Virus record (IMG/VR): IMGVR_UViG_3300025476_000005
Coordinates: 1 to 33,156 of that record
Direction: 5' to 3' (one strand)
DNA: 33,156 nucleotides
DNA from: a virus
Positions 12,863-22,600 of this stretch are shown one piece after another (the stretch's first letter is position 1; every line of letters begins with the position of its first letter). The translations under genes were made by a program, and so were the position numbers. The notes beneath the pieces are model-generated. The model was not told where the DNA came from and ran no database searches. It saw nothing but the letters and a program-made list of their open reading frames with translations.

Positions 12863-15528
12863 CGAATGATCCAGATCATCTGATTGCCGACTTTGCGGAC
12901 CTCGTGCGGAACCGCACGGACCAAGAATTGCTGGACATCTGTTATGCTTCCCCGGCGGCCCACTTTGCGTGTTTTTGCAAGATTCGGGACAAAAACAACG
13001 TCATTATTTCACCTACGCCCAACATCCTGCAGCTTCGCATGTCTGAAGCCTACGAGACGATGCGCCGGATGGAAGTGAAGGTGAGGATCATCGTGACCAA
13101 GCCCAGGCGGGCCGGGTGCTCGACCTTCGCGGCACACATCCTCTACCACCATGGGATGAAGGTGCCATGCGAGGGCATTGCCATCGCGGACAAGAAAGAG
13201 CACTCGGAAGCCCTGCTGAAAAAGCTCAAGAGCTACCAAGGTGCGGATTCCTACCCGTGGGAAGTGCAGATGATCGCCGACCCGCTGCACAGCATCGAGT
13301 GGAGCAACGGCACCAAGTGGAATGTGGACACTGCACAAAATCCAAACGCCAGCGTAGGCGACACCAACCAGCTTGGATTGTTCTCGGAAACCTCGAAGTG
13401 GCCTCAAACCACCCAGCGCAACGATAAGGTGGTCATGGCCGCGGTTCTGCCCACCTTGAGCGGGTCGGACTCGGTAGCGTTCTCAGAATCCACTCCGGAA
13501 GGTGCCGTGGGTTGGCAATACTCCACATGGCAAGTGGCGGTCACGCTGGAGGAATTCATACGGATGTTTGAGGCTGGCATCCGCCCGGAAGAGCAATGGG
13601 TGAAGATATTCGCGGGGTGGTGGGAATTCGGCGACAACCGCCGCAAGCAACCGGTATCGGCCCAGGAAATTGCCCACATTCAGGCCACGCTTGACGACAC
13701 CGAGCGGGACGAAATTGTTAAGTATGGATTGGATTGGGAGCAGGTGGCCTGGCGCCGGGACACGATCAAGAGCGTTTGTAACGGCGATCCCAAGGTGTTC
13801 AGCTACTATTACCCGAGCGACGATGTGTCGTGCTGGTTGGCCAGTGGCTCCCCGCGGTTCGACATGGGAATCCTCGTGGAGATGGAGAACAGAGCGCGAC
13901 TTATCACGCCCGACACTGGCTACCTGCTCACCCAAGACAGCGGGCAGGTAACATGGCAGAATACCCGCGACGGCACCGGGGACATCCTGGTGTGGGAGCA
14001 CCCCATCGAGCACTGCCGCTACCTGGTGACCATCGACCCGGCGACCGACGCCAGCCAGACGATAGGAGCGGATCCAGACAGGCACTCGGTGAGCGTGTGG
14101 CGGGACGGCTACCACGATGCGGATTTCGATAGGTGGCGGCCGGCTATGAAGGTGGCGAGGCTGCGCCCGCCATTCTATGGCGAGGGTGATGAGGTGGCCG
14201 GGCATGCGGCGCGGCTATCGCGCTTCTATGGCACCTGCATGACGGTAATCGAGATCAACTGCGGCCTCGACATCCTGCGGCTGCTCAAGGACAACGGAAT
14301 ACCCTGCCACAAGCGCCGACCAGATTCACACCGCACCGGCCAGATCGTCGAGCAATACGGATTCAAGATGACCGACAAGCAGGAGCGCAACGCGGTGATA
14401 GAGGGCTTCGCGGCAGCCATCAGGGACCGCGCCATCGACGTGCTGTGCCTGCATTCGATTCAGGAGTACAAGACGTTCATCGTCCGACCCAACGGACGCG
14501 CCGAGGCCGCCGGCGGTGCCCACGATGACGATTGTTTCATTCGAGGAACCATGATTTTGACGCCAAGCGGACAAGTTCCAATCGAAACACTCAAAGTGGG
14601 AAACATGGTAATCACCCGTGACGGACCAAAACCAATCGCCAGAACATTCGCTCGAATCAAACCCGTAATCTCGAACCTCGGACTAGTCGGAACAGCCACC
14701 CACCCAATCATCACCCCTGATGGAGAAAAACGCTTGTCAATGGTATCAGCAAGTAATACGCTATACATATGGAACACGACAACCAACCGACCAGAGAAAC
14801 TGTCATTTACGGAGGCAAAAAATACCATCGGCATCCACAGTCACAACGAAGACAATTCCGTGTTTATTTTTGGAGACATGATAAATGGAAGGCACCACCT
14901 GTTGCACTTCATCGGCAAATCTGGATTGACCATCATGGGGAAATTCCAATCGGCCACTTCGTTCATCACAAGGATGGCAACCCGCTCAATAATGACATTG
15001 GGAATCTGGAAACAATCGCTGCTGGCACCCACACCCGAATGCACATGCGGAATCCTGCACAAAAACGACTCATGCGTGAAGCCGGATACAGACAAACTGA
15101 ACGCATCGTCGCAGCGCTCAAAAAATGGAGAAGCCTTCCAGAATCAAAAGCAGCCATGCGGGAAATCTCACGCAAATCCCTACTCGTTACAGAACGTCAA
15201 CTGGCGTGCATTTGCTGTGGGACTCTTTTTCTATCCACCAATCGGTGTTCTAAGTTTTGTTCTAAAAGTTGTAGAACTTGGGTCACGAACCGCAAGGCTT
15301 TTGCAAAGAAGAAAGGTCTTCAACCTCCATGTGGAGGGTTCACACGAATACTTTGCCAACGGGATTCTGGTTCATAACTGTCTGGCCGACGCCATCGCCT
15401 GGCAGACGATGCCCAGCGCCACCGCCTACAAGCAGCACCGGGTGAAAAACATCGACCCGCCGGACATGGCCAAGCGCGGCAAATGCGGAGGCTGGCGCGA
15501 GGTCAACAATGTGCGGCGCGGGTGGTAA
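12859..15528 (+). CDS. terL: Terminase large subunit interrupted by an intein
   Basis: 889 codons, of which 282 are the intein, leaving a 607-residue terminase. The ATG at 12859 overlaps the terS stop; one at 12844 is less likely. ATPase part: VTKPRRAGCST (~79-89) is the Walker A-like loop and LFSETSKW the following acidic block. Nuclease part: VTIDPATDAS (~390), MTVIEINCGLDILR (~461) and the final acidic motif HDDD at 555-558, joined after splicing to CLADAIAW. The intein sits within this active-site motif, so the unspliced protein should lack nuclease function. The enzyme packages DNA into the prohead using the portal. Confidence 0.9.
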   Translation: MTNDPDHLIADFADLVRNRTDQELLDICYASPAAHFACFCKIRDKNNVIISPTPNILQLRMSEAYETMRRMEVKVRIIVTKPRRAGCSTFAAHILYHHGMKVPCEGIAIADKKEHSEALLKKLKSYQGADSYPWEVQMIADPLHSIEWSNGTKWNVDTAQNPNASVGDTNQLGLFSETSKWPQTTQRNDKVVMAAVLPTLSGSDSVAFSESTPEGAVGWQYSTWQVAVTLEEFIRMFEAGIRPEEQWVKIFAGWWEFGDNRRKQPVSAQEIAHIQATLDDTERDEIVKYGLDWEQVAWRRDTIKSVCNGDPKVFSYYYPSDDVSCWLASGSPRFDMGILVEMENRARLITPDTGYLLTQDSGQVTWQNTRDGTGDILVWEHPIEHCRYLVTIDPATDASQTIGADPDRHSVSVWRDGYHDADFDRWRPAMKVARLRPPFYGEGDEVAGHAARLSRFYGTCMTVIEINCGLDILRLLKDNGIPCHKRRPDSHRTGQIVEQYGFKMTDKQERNAVIEGFAAAIRDRAIDVLCLHSIQEYKTFIVRPNGRAEAAGGAHDDDCFIRGTMILTPSGQVPIETLKVGNMVITRDGPKPIARTFARIKPVISNLGLVGTATHPIITPDGEKRLSMVSASNTLYIWNTTTNRPEKLSFTEAKNTIGIHSHNEDNSVFIFGDMINGRHHLLHFIGKSGLTIMGKFQSATSFITRMATRSIMTLGIWKQSLLAPTPECTCGILHKNDSCVKPDTDKLNASSQRSKNGEAFQNQKQPCGKSHANPYSLQNVNWRAFAVGLFFYPPIGVLSFVLKVVELGSRTARLLQRRKVFNLHVEGSHEYFANGILVHNCLADAIAWQTMPSATAYKQHRVKNIDPPDMAKRGKCGGWREVNNVRRGW
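14533..15378 (+). mobile_element. Intein (Hint domain) in the terminase nuclease motif
   Basis: 282 residues from Cys (14533) to Asn (15376-15378); the +1 extein residue is Cys. Block A CFIRGTMILTPSGQVPIETL, block B GTATHPIITPDG with the TxxH motif, block F FNLHVEGSHEYFANG and block G ILVHNC are all present, so splicing should work. The central part in the terminase frame (about residues 90-255 of the intein) has no recognisable homing domain. In another frame the same DNA encodes an HNH endonuclease. Base composition is AT-richer than the flanking terminase. Confidence 0.9.
14769..15377 (+). CDS. HNH homing endonuclease nested out of frame in the intein
   Basis: 202 residues in a frame different from the terminase frame, entirely inside the intein; its TAA (15375-15377) ends one base before the intein does. 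RQFRVYFWRHDKWK and VALHRQIWIDHHGEIPIGHF are followed by VHHKDGNPLNNDIGNLETI and HTRMH, the HNH_3-type catalytic core found in phage homing endonucleases. Near the C-terminus CICCGTLF..CSKFCSKSC is the zinc finger often fused to these enzymes. A stop at 14754-14756 separates it from upstream sequence in its frame. ATG 14769 lacks a clear Shine-Dalgarno, so expression could depend on re-initiation or frameshifting. It presumably cleaves intein-less terL alleles; this is inferred. Confidence 0.82.
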   Translation: MEHDNQPTRETVIYGGKKYHRHPQSQRRQFRVYFWRHDKWKAPPVALHRQIWIDHHGEIPIGHFVHHKDGNPLNNDIGNLETIAAGTHTRMHMRNPAQKRLMREAGYRQTERIVAALKKWRSLPESKAAMREISRKSLLVTERQLACICCGTLFLSTNRCSKFCSKSCRTWVTNRKAFAKKKGLQPPCGGFTRILCQRDSGS

Positions 15529-15620
15529 ATTGTCTTGCTCTCCCGGCTCGACCACGTATCTTTTCACCAATCCGAAGCGCTTACTCAGAGGCATTGTGAC
15601 CCTGCATGGTGTTAGGAATA

Positions 15621-15664
15621 GAGGCGACAGTGGCTCCCGCGGGCTCTGTCGCCTCGTTCTTTTC
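15621..15664 (+). terminator. Rho-independent terminator after terL
   Basis: A perfect 10-bp stem GAGGCGACAG (15621-15630) / CTGTCGCCTC (15646-15655) with a 15-nt loop, followed by GTTCTTTT. It lies ~90 nt after the terL stop and ends two bases before the next TGCGCCC element, a terminator-then-promoter arrangement. The rest of the 182-nt gap shows nothing else clear. Confidence 0.85.
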
Positions 15665-15707
15665 CTGCGCCCGTTACGGTGCCCGCTGATTTGTGCCAAT
15701 CTGCGGC
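15664..15707 (+). promoter_or_regulatory. Copy 3 of TGCGCCCGTTACG element (candidate late promoter)
   Basis: TGCGCCCGTTACG starts at 15666 and TGCCAATCTGCGG 28 nt later, followed by the start codon at 15711 (45 nt from the first block). It comes immediately after a strong terminator, which is the best argument that it starts transcription. Confidence 0.6.
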
Positions 15708-15710
15708 ACC

Positions 15711-16484
15711 ATGAACGCCAGCAGCATCCTATCCTACGTGCGCGATCGCGCCCAAACCAAGTTCTTCAAAGCGGTGGCACTCTTCACCAGGTGCGCCAAT
15801 CTTTCGACCTACAGCGCCGGCGATGTGATCGGCCCGGCGGGCAGCAAGGGATCTATCCTCATCACCTCGTTTACCGTGGCCAAACCCGGGGTGTTCACCA
15901 AGGCCGCGCACGGGCTCGTCAACGGGGACGCGGTGCAGATCACCGCCACCGCGGTTTGCACCGGTCTGACGGCATTCACGAAGTATTTCGTGGTCGAGAA
16001 GACGGATAACACGTTCCAACTGGCTGCTACCGCTGGCGGTGTTGGCATAGAGGTGACTGGCGCGGGCACCGGCGACCACACGGTGCATCACCTGGGGCCA
16101 GCCGTGCTAACATTCCACGGCTTCGGGCTGCCCAAGGACATGACGCGCATCCTGCAGTCGATGTTCGAGATCGGCGCCACCGCGGTCTTCACGAGCATGA
16201 CCGGTGCTCGCCTGCATCTCTACTCAGCCACACCGGCAAGCGCGCTGCTCGACAATGACGCGTGGGACCTGCCCGCCGGGGACCGTGGGTCGTACCTGGG
16301 ATACATCGACATAGGCACGCCTCTGGATCTTGGATCGACCGTGTTTGTGCAGGCCACCGGACACAACAAGGAGTTCGTCGGCGCCTCGGACACGCTTTAC
16401 GCCTACCTGCAAACCATTGCTGGCTGCACGGCTCCTGCGGTGTCCACAGTGCAAAAGATCACCCTGCTTGGTCAGGCGGTTTGA
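15711..16484 (+). CDS. Virion structural protein with repeated beta domain
   Basis: A 257-residue protein from ATG 15711; an in-frame ATG at 15693 would start inside the regulatory element and is less likely. The segment VAKPGVFTKAAHGLVNGDAVQI..GLTAFTKYFVVEKTDNTFQLAATAGG.. is a small beta domain (HGL..GD..YYVV..TFxLA pattern) I know from many phage structural proteins. The C-terminal half (GARLHLYSATPAS, PAGDRGSYLGYIDIGTPLDLGST, LYAYLQTIAG) looks like another beta-rich capsid decoration or tail-type domain. No catalytic motif is seen. Its place between terminase and the giant virion-associated gene fits a structural role. Confidence 0.65.
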   Translation: MNASSILSYVRDRAQTKFFKAVALFTRCANLSTYSAGDVIGPAGSKGSILITSFTVAKPGVFTKAAHGLVNGDAVQITATAVCTGLTAFTKYFVVEKTDNTFQLAATAGGVGIEVTGAGTGDHTVHHLGPAVLTFHGFGLPKDMTRILQSMFEIGATAVFTSMTGARLHLYSATPASALLDNDAWDLPAGDRGSYLGYIDIGTPLDLGSTVFVQATGHNKEFVGASDTLYAYLQTIAGCTAPAVSTVQKITLLGQAV

Positions 16485-16608
16485 TTTCAGGTGTTTGCAT
16501 CACACCACGGGCAAGCCGATAGAGCCCGAGAAGCGCGGAAGGGTTCTCATGTCTCCTCTAACCTCCTGACCCGGCAGGGGCCGCCATCATCGGCCCGGGA
16601 CTCCAATG

Positions 16609-16652
16609 CCTGCGCCCGTTACCACGGGGGAGGAAATGTGGCAGCATCCCGC
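16609..16652 (+). promoter_or_regulatory. Copy 4 of TGCGCCCGTTAC element, before the giant gene
   Basis: TGCGCCCGTTACC starts at 16611 and TGGCAGCATCCCG 28 nt later; the giant gene's ATG is 44 nt from the first block. A GGAGGAAAT stretch between the two blocks resembles a ribosome site but is ~20 nt from the ATG. Confidence 0.55.
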
Positions 16653-16654
16653 GC

Positions 16655-19600
16655 ATGGGATCACGATTCAGGAGCTTGGCAGAAGATGAAGTGCAGGATT
16701 ATCTGGGCGAAGTGGCAGCAGGACGGGCGGGAATAGACCCGAATGCGGTGCGGATGAGTCAATCGAAAATCCCGAGCGAGGCGAACACGGGAGCCCGCAT
16801 GCTCGACCAGCAGCAACGCGACCAGCGGCGACAGGCAGCCATGGACGCAACGGAAGCCAACCGGCAGGCCAAGGAGGCCGAAAGGCTGGCCGAAGAGGAG
16901 CGCAAGCGGCAGGTGCGCATCGGCGTGAGCGAGGGACGGGCAAAGACGACCGACGTTCAAACCGGCAAGACCACGCTGGACACGCTGCCCACAGGTGCCC
17001 CCGCATTCCAGACGGGCGAGGTAGGCAAGCCGCGAGTGCTGCCGGCGGTGCAACAGGACAAGGCCAAGGTCATTGCAGGAGTTCCGGGATTCGGCGAACT
17101 GATGGTGAACGACCAGATCGTGCAGAAGACACCTTACGAACCCTCCCAAGGCAAAGCGCTCGTGCAGGACTACCGCAACCCGGAAGGACAAACCAAGTCC
17201 CAGGCACTGCCAACCCACACGGATCCAAAGACGGGACAGGTGACGGTCTCGACCAAGGACGCGTGGGGCGCACCGCAGAAAGTGGATGCGGGTGTTGACG
17301 AAGCACTGGCTGCCAAGGTTGCCAAGGATGCCGAGTTGGAACAGCGCAAGGCGGCCCTCGACCTGCGCTTGAACAACATCAACCAGACGCGGATGCAGTT
17401 TAATCCACGATGGAAAGGACCGGATGGAGCAAAGACCACCTTCGACAAAGCGGCCGAGGCTCTGAATAACTTCGAGGAAAAGCCCATTTTCGCGCGGGCA
17501 CAGGATCGGGAGGATACTCCCGGCGCGATCATGAAATGGGCAAAGGTGAACCCGAAGACGGGTCAGGCGGCGAGATACCAGAAAGATGTGATCGCCCGTG
17601 TGGACCCACTTAGCGGAGAGTCCAATATCACCCAGGACGAAGACGGCAATTTGGTCCGGGTGACATCGCACAAAGCTGGAGACCTCGTGGAATACGATCC
17701 TCTGGAACTGGTCAAGTGGCGGAAGGACAGGGCACAACTTCAAGCGGCTCACGACCGCGCCAAAGCCGAACACGACCGGCTGTTGCCGCAGGCCGAGCGC
17801 CTGAACGCGGCAAAATTCGAGGTGAAGGACCAGCATTTGAAGCTGGCGGCAGAAAAGATTCAGCACGAGCACGGGATGCCCCCGGAAGCCGCTGGTGCGG
17901 CTGAGACGCTGGCGGCGGCAGAGACCGGCGTCCAATCGCCATGGATGCGGGCGTGGAACGAGGCCACCGCGCCGGTGCCTGGTGTGATCGCCGCTGATTC
18001 CACAAAACCAGCACAAAACACCCCTGAAATTGCAAAAAACCAGCCGGAAATTGCACAAAACGGCCAAAAATTGCAACAACCACCTTCCGCGGGCGGCGCA
18101 GGCAGCGCAGCACCACCATCAGTTCAACCATCGGCGGCGACTACACCCGCCCCGCCCGCGGCCAAGGTATTTCCGACCAACCATCCCAACGTAAAGAACG
18201 ACGATGGATCCACAAGCAACGTGATTCTGGCGGGTGTCAACATCAATGGCAAGGAGCGGGTGATTCCAACGATGGTTGACGGCAAAAAGCTGTCTGTGAA
18301 GGAAGCAACCACTATCGCCATCAAGAACGGCATCGACAAATACCCGACGTTCAATACCCCGGAGGAAGGTGACGCATGGGCCAAAGCCAACCATGGCAAC
18401 ATCGACGAACAGGGAAACCTGAAGACCGCTGCAGCCCCGGCAACGGCCAAGAAGCCTTTGATTCCCCTCGACGACCCGGGCAAGATCGCGATGTTCTCCA
18501 AGGCGGCCGGCGGTCTCGACAAACCGGAGGAAATCAGCGTGGAGACGAGCCCCCAGGGCATCACCTGGCTAACACGCAAGACCAAGAACGGCGCGACGGA
18601 CAACATCGGCAGCGTGGCCAAGGACGCGCGGGGCAACCCCTATGTAATGCTCAGCAGTTCGCTCGAAGGCAGGGGTTTGCAAAAGCACGTGGACTACAGT
18701 GCCACGGATGGCATGCCGATCTATCTGAGAGAACCGGATGGATCTCAACCTATTGACCCGGTCAAAGGGGCGCAATATGTGGCCGACGTGTTCAAGGCAG
18801 TGCAAGACACCATTCCTGCGGGTCAGGATGCGGTGTGGGCGAAGTTGCAAGAGATGAAGGCCACTCCCGACCAGATCGCCATGCAGGTTTACCACGGGAA
18901 ACTCTCGGTGCAGGACGGACAATCCCTCATCAAGGGCGTCTATCCGGATCTCACATTAAAGGCGGATGATCCATTGGCTCCGGCAACTTTCGGCAAGTGG
19001 CTGTCCAAGCAGGATGCGGAAACCAAGGACGCATGGAACAAAGCCAAGGAGCCGGAAGAAAAGGATGCGGTAAAAAGCAAGTTCCTCGAAGATTGGTGGA
19101 GCAACAATGGATGGAAACCGGGCGTGGATGTAGGCACTCTCGAGGAAGCAATCAAGGTCGTTACCCCTGGCCGGCAGGCTGAAGGAACCATACGCACGAT
19201 CGCGCGCAAGTTTGACATGGAGATCGCGCCGGCCATTGGCACGCTGGTAGGCGGATTCATCGGCGCTCTGGTAGGAGCGGCGGCGGGCATCGAGACTGGC
19301 CCAGGTGCCGTGGTGACATCAGTAGGGGGAGCCATTGCCGGTGGCACGGCAACAGGAGTGGTTGTCGCAGAGATGCAGAAACGGATACTAACAGCCATCA
19401 TGGGAGAGAAGTGGGTGAAGACGAATGAACTCCAGATGGCGGCCAATGCCAGAAAACACGGAGAGGCCGACATGGTGGCAACGATGGCTCCATTGTTTAT
19501 TTCCTGCATGGGAGGAAACGTGGGCGTACCGGTACGCAATGTTGGAGGGGGATTCATCAGCAAGGCAATTACCGGAGCAGGCAAAGCGGCAACGGAAGAG

Positions 19601-22600
19601 GCTGCATTCTACAATATGGGTGCCGTGGCACGCGGACTACCGCAGCAGGCGATGAAGATCCCGATGGTTGAACGCATCGCACAGAACGCGGCCATCGGCA
19701 TGCGGGTGGATGCCAGCCGGGCGGCGCAAGAGAAGTATGTTGGAGGCAAGACCAATGAAGACGGATCGGAGATTTCTGTCATCAACAGCGCACTGCGGGG
19801 AGGCGTCTCGTTCGCGGCACTGGGATTCATGCCCGAATCCATCGTTATGGTCCCAACCGCCAAGCAGGTTTTGGAACGGGCAGTCGTGCATGGCGTGTCA
19901 AATGCCGCAGTCATGACGATGGCCGGCACCATGTATGACTCGCTGACAACCGGAAAACTTCCAGACTGGAACAAAGTGGCGAAGGAAACGGGAGGGACCA
20001 TCCCGCCATTCGTTGTTCAAAGTCTGGTCATGGGTGTCCTGCACCGTTCGTGGAGCGGACGCAGTGACAAAACTGGCACCGTGGATCCGAACTCCCCCGC
20101 GCCAACAGGCACCGGAACCACGACGCCTCCGACCAAAGGACCGCAATCCGGTTTCAGAAACGTCACTCCAAAAGCGCCAAAACCAACCGTTCCTCAAGAA
20201 CCTCTCACCGCCGAGCAAGCGGTCATCATTGAAACAAACCCGGCCAAGGTGGCGGAAATGCACCCCAACGATTACGCCAAGTGGCTGTCCCACAATGTGA
20301 CGTTGGAGCCGGGCGATCAAGTTGCATCCACCGAAGCGCTCGCCAACGTGCAGACCGCCATCACCGCGGCCCGCACACGGGGCGACACCGCCACCGAGCA
20401 GGTTCTTACGGCTCAAATCCACGCATCCACCCAGCGCACCGACTGGACCGCTGAAGAGTTAGGCAGCGACGATCCTGAATTTATCGAGCGGATCAACAAC
20501 GATGCGCGGGATTTCAACCAATCCCTCGCCGACACCCGCACGCGCCTTGGAATACCTGAAGCGCCACAGGTTCAAGCGCCAACCCCCAACCAACCCGCAT
20601 CCGCGCCACCAACGGTTGGAACGATGGTGGAATATAGCCGATCCGACGGGCGAGTAGAACAGGGGAAACTCGTCAAGCTGGCAGACGAACAGTCTGGTTA
20701 CATGATCGAACGCGCCGATGGTTCGACGGTTGAAATCCCCGCTAACAGAGAAATCAGAACCCCACAAAGCAATGGGCAAAACATACAAGGACCGGCCGGA
20801 GCGCAAACCCCTGCGCAAGCTGCACAAAACCCGCCAGCAGCCCCGACAACGGGTGAGCTTGGAGGACCTTCCGGAGAAGGATCAGGAACGAAACCAGCGC
20901 CGCCAGGGGAACCACCGGTAACCGCAGGGAAGCACGATGATTTGCCAGCGGGAACCATCGTTCGTTCCGACGTTTACCATGGCGAAGGCGACATCACCTT
21001 GACGGGACCGGCCCAACAGGGGCCGAACGGGCCGGAATATCCGGCATACTTCTCAGGCACGCAGCGCTACGGGATGGTTCAAGCCCGTCACATCACGAAC
21101 ATTGCAACCACGCCGGCCAAGTCAACCGGAACCACGCCGGATGCAGTGCAATCCCCGAAGAATGGGGAAGCGCAGCCGTCAACCGCGTCAACCGAAACGT
21201 CAACCACAAACCCGGAAGCAAAGCCCACCGAACCCGCGCAACCACCGCGCCGGGTGGCATTCCACCATCCGGGCCTTGGCGGCCAGGCCACGGGCGAGGT
21301 CATCGAGACACGGCCCGATGGAAGGTTGAGAATCAAGGCCGACGATCACAAGAATGTCATCGTCACGCTGAAACCCAGCGATGTGATCGACATCGAGTCA
21401 ACCCCTTCCGCTGCCATCAAGGCACCGCAAGAAACAACCCCAACCCCAACCGACAATGGCCCTACCGAAAGCAAAGCCAGCGCCGCCCAAAGCCCCGATC
21501 AAACAGGGCAACCCGTTCGCAAAACTGCCCCCGATGAAGGGCAAAATGCCAATGGGGAAAAAGGGCAAGTGCTGACCCCATCCGAACCAGCCGCCGGGGA
21601 GACATCAACTTCGGCGGCTACCAAGGGCAGGACATCCCCCAGGCAGATCGAGGCGTTCGACCAAGGCAACGTGCCAGCCGATGGCCGCGAGCCGGTGAGA
21701 GTGAATGAAGTGGATGCCAATGGAGACCCGATGTTCAAGGTGGGCGAGAAGGTCATCGTGGACGGCGAGGAAATGACGGTATCGAAAGTCCAGATGTCCA
21801 AGGATTCGCTTGGCAACGAGGATGTGGACTACGTGGTGTTGAACGACGGCAGCAAGTTTGGCCGGCAAGTGCTCAAGAGCGGGGATACCGTGTGGACCGA
21901 GACCGATGATTCACCGACTCCCAAGGAGGAAACGAAAGCGCAAGCAGTGGAGCAGGCGGCCAGCGAAACGAACACCGAACCCACCGAGGCGCAAAAGGAG
22001 GCGGGAAACTATGCCAAGGGCAAGGTGACACTCCATGGCATGACGGTTTCCATCGAGAATCCCAAAGGATCCACGCGTTCCGGCACCGACAAGAACGGCA
22101 AGCCGTGGAGTGTGGAGATGAAAAGTCACTATGGGTATTTCCTGGGTAGTGAAGGCCGCGATAAGCAACATGTGGACGTGTTTATCGGTCCCAACCCGGA
22201 TGGGAAGAAAGCATTCGTGGTAAATCAGATTGACCCGGCCACCGGACGCTTCGACGAGCACAAGGTTATGCTGGCCTATGATTCCAGACAGGAAGCCATC
22301 GCAGGCTATCAAGATAATTACAAACCCGGATGGAAAGGACTTGGCAGCATCGTGGAAACCGACGTGGACACGCTGCGCGAATGGCTGAAAACCGAAGACA
22401 CCAAGAAGCCAGCCAAGAAGGAAGACTTCAAGCCAACCGTCAAGGAATCCTTAACAGTTCAACCGCCCACCCCCGGCACGCCTGAGTTCAAGGCGCTGCC
22501 ACAAGCGGAGAAACAGGCGGCGGTGAAGGCTTTCGCGGAAAGCAAGAAAGCGGAGCGGGAGAATGCCAGACCCGAGCGATTGACTCCCGCCGACTTCCAG

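Noticed and set aside
14750-15378. Assembly frameshift explaining the out-of-frame HNH
   Set aside because: It would need two separate indels that still keep the terminase frame free of stops through the whole insert. A stop also lies just upstream of the HNH start in its frame. Not excluded, so a read check is listed.
16578-16596. GGGCCG/CGGCCC hairpin before the giant gene as a terminator
   Set aside because: The stem is only 6 bp and no T-run follows.
16661-18079. A 472-codon antisense ORF in the giant gene
   Set aside because: Composition (Leu/Arg/Cys/His-rich) is typical of antisense of a GC-rich coding frame, and the sense frame is open for 14 kb.
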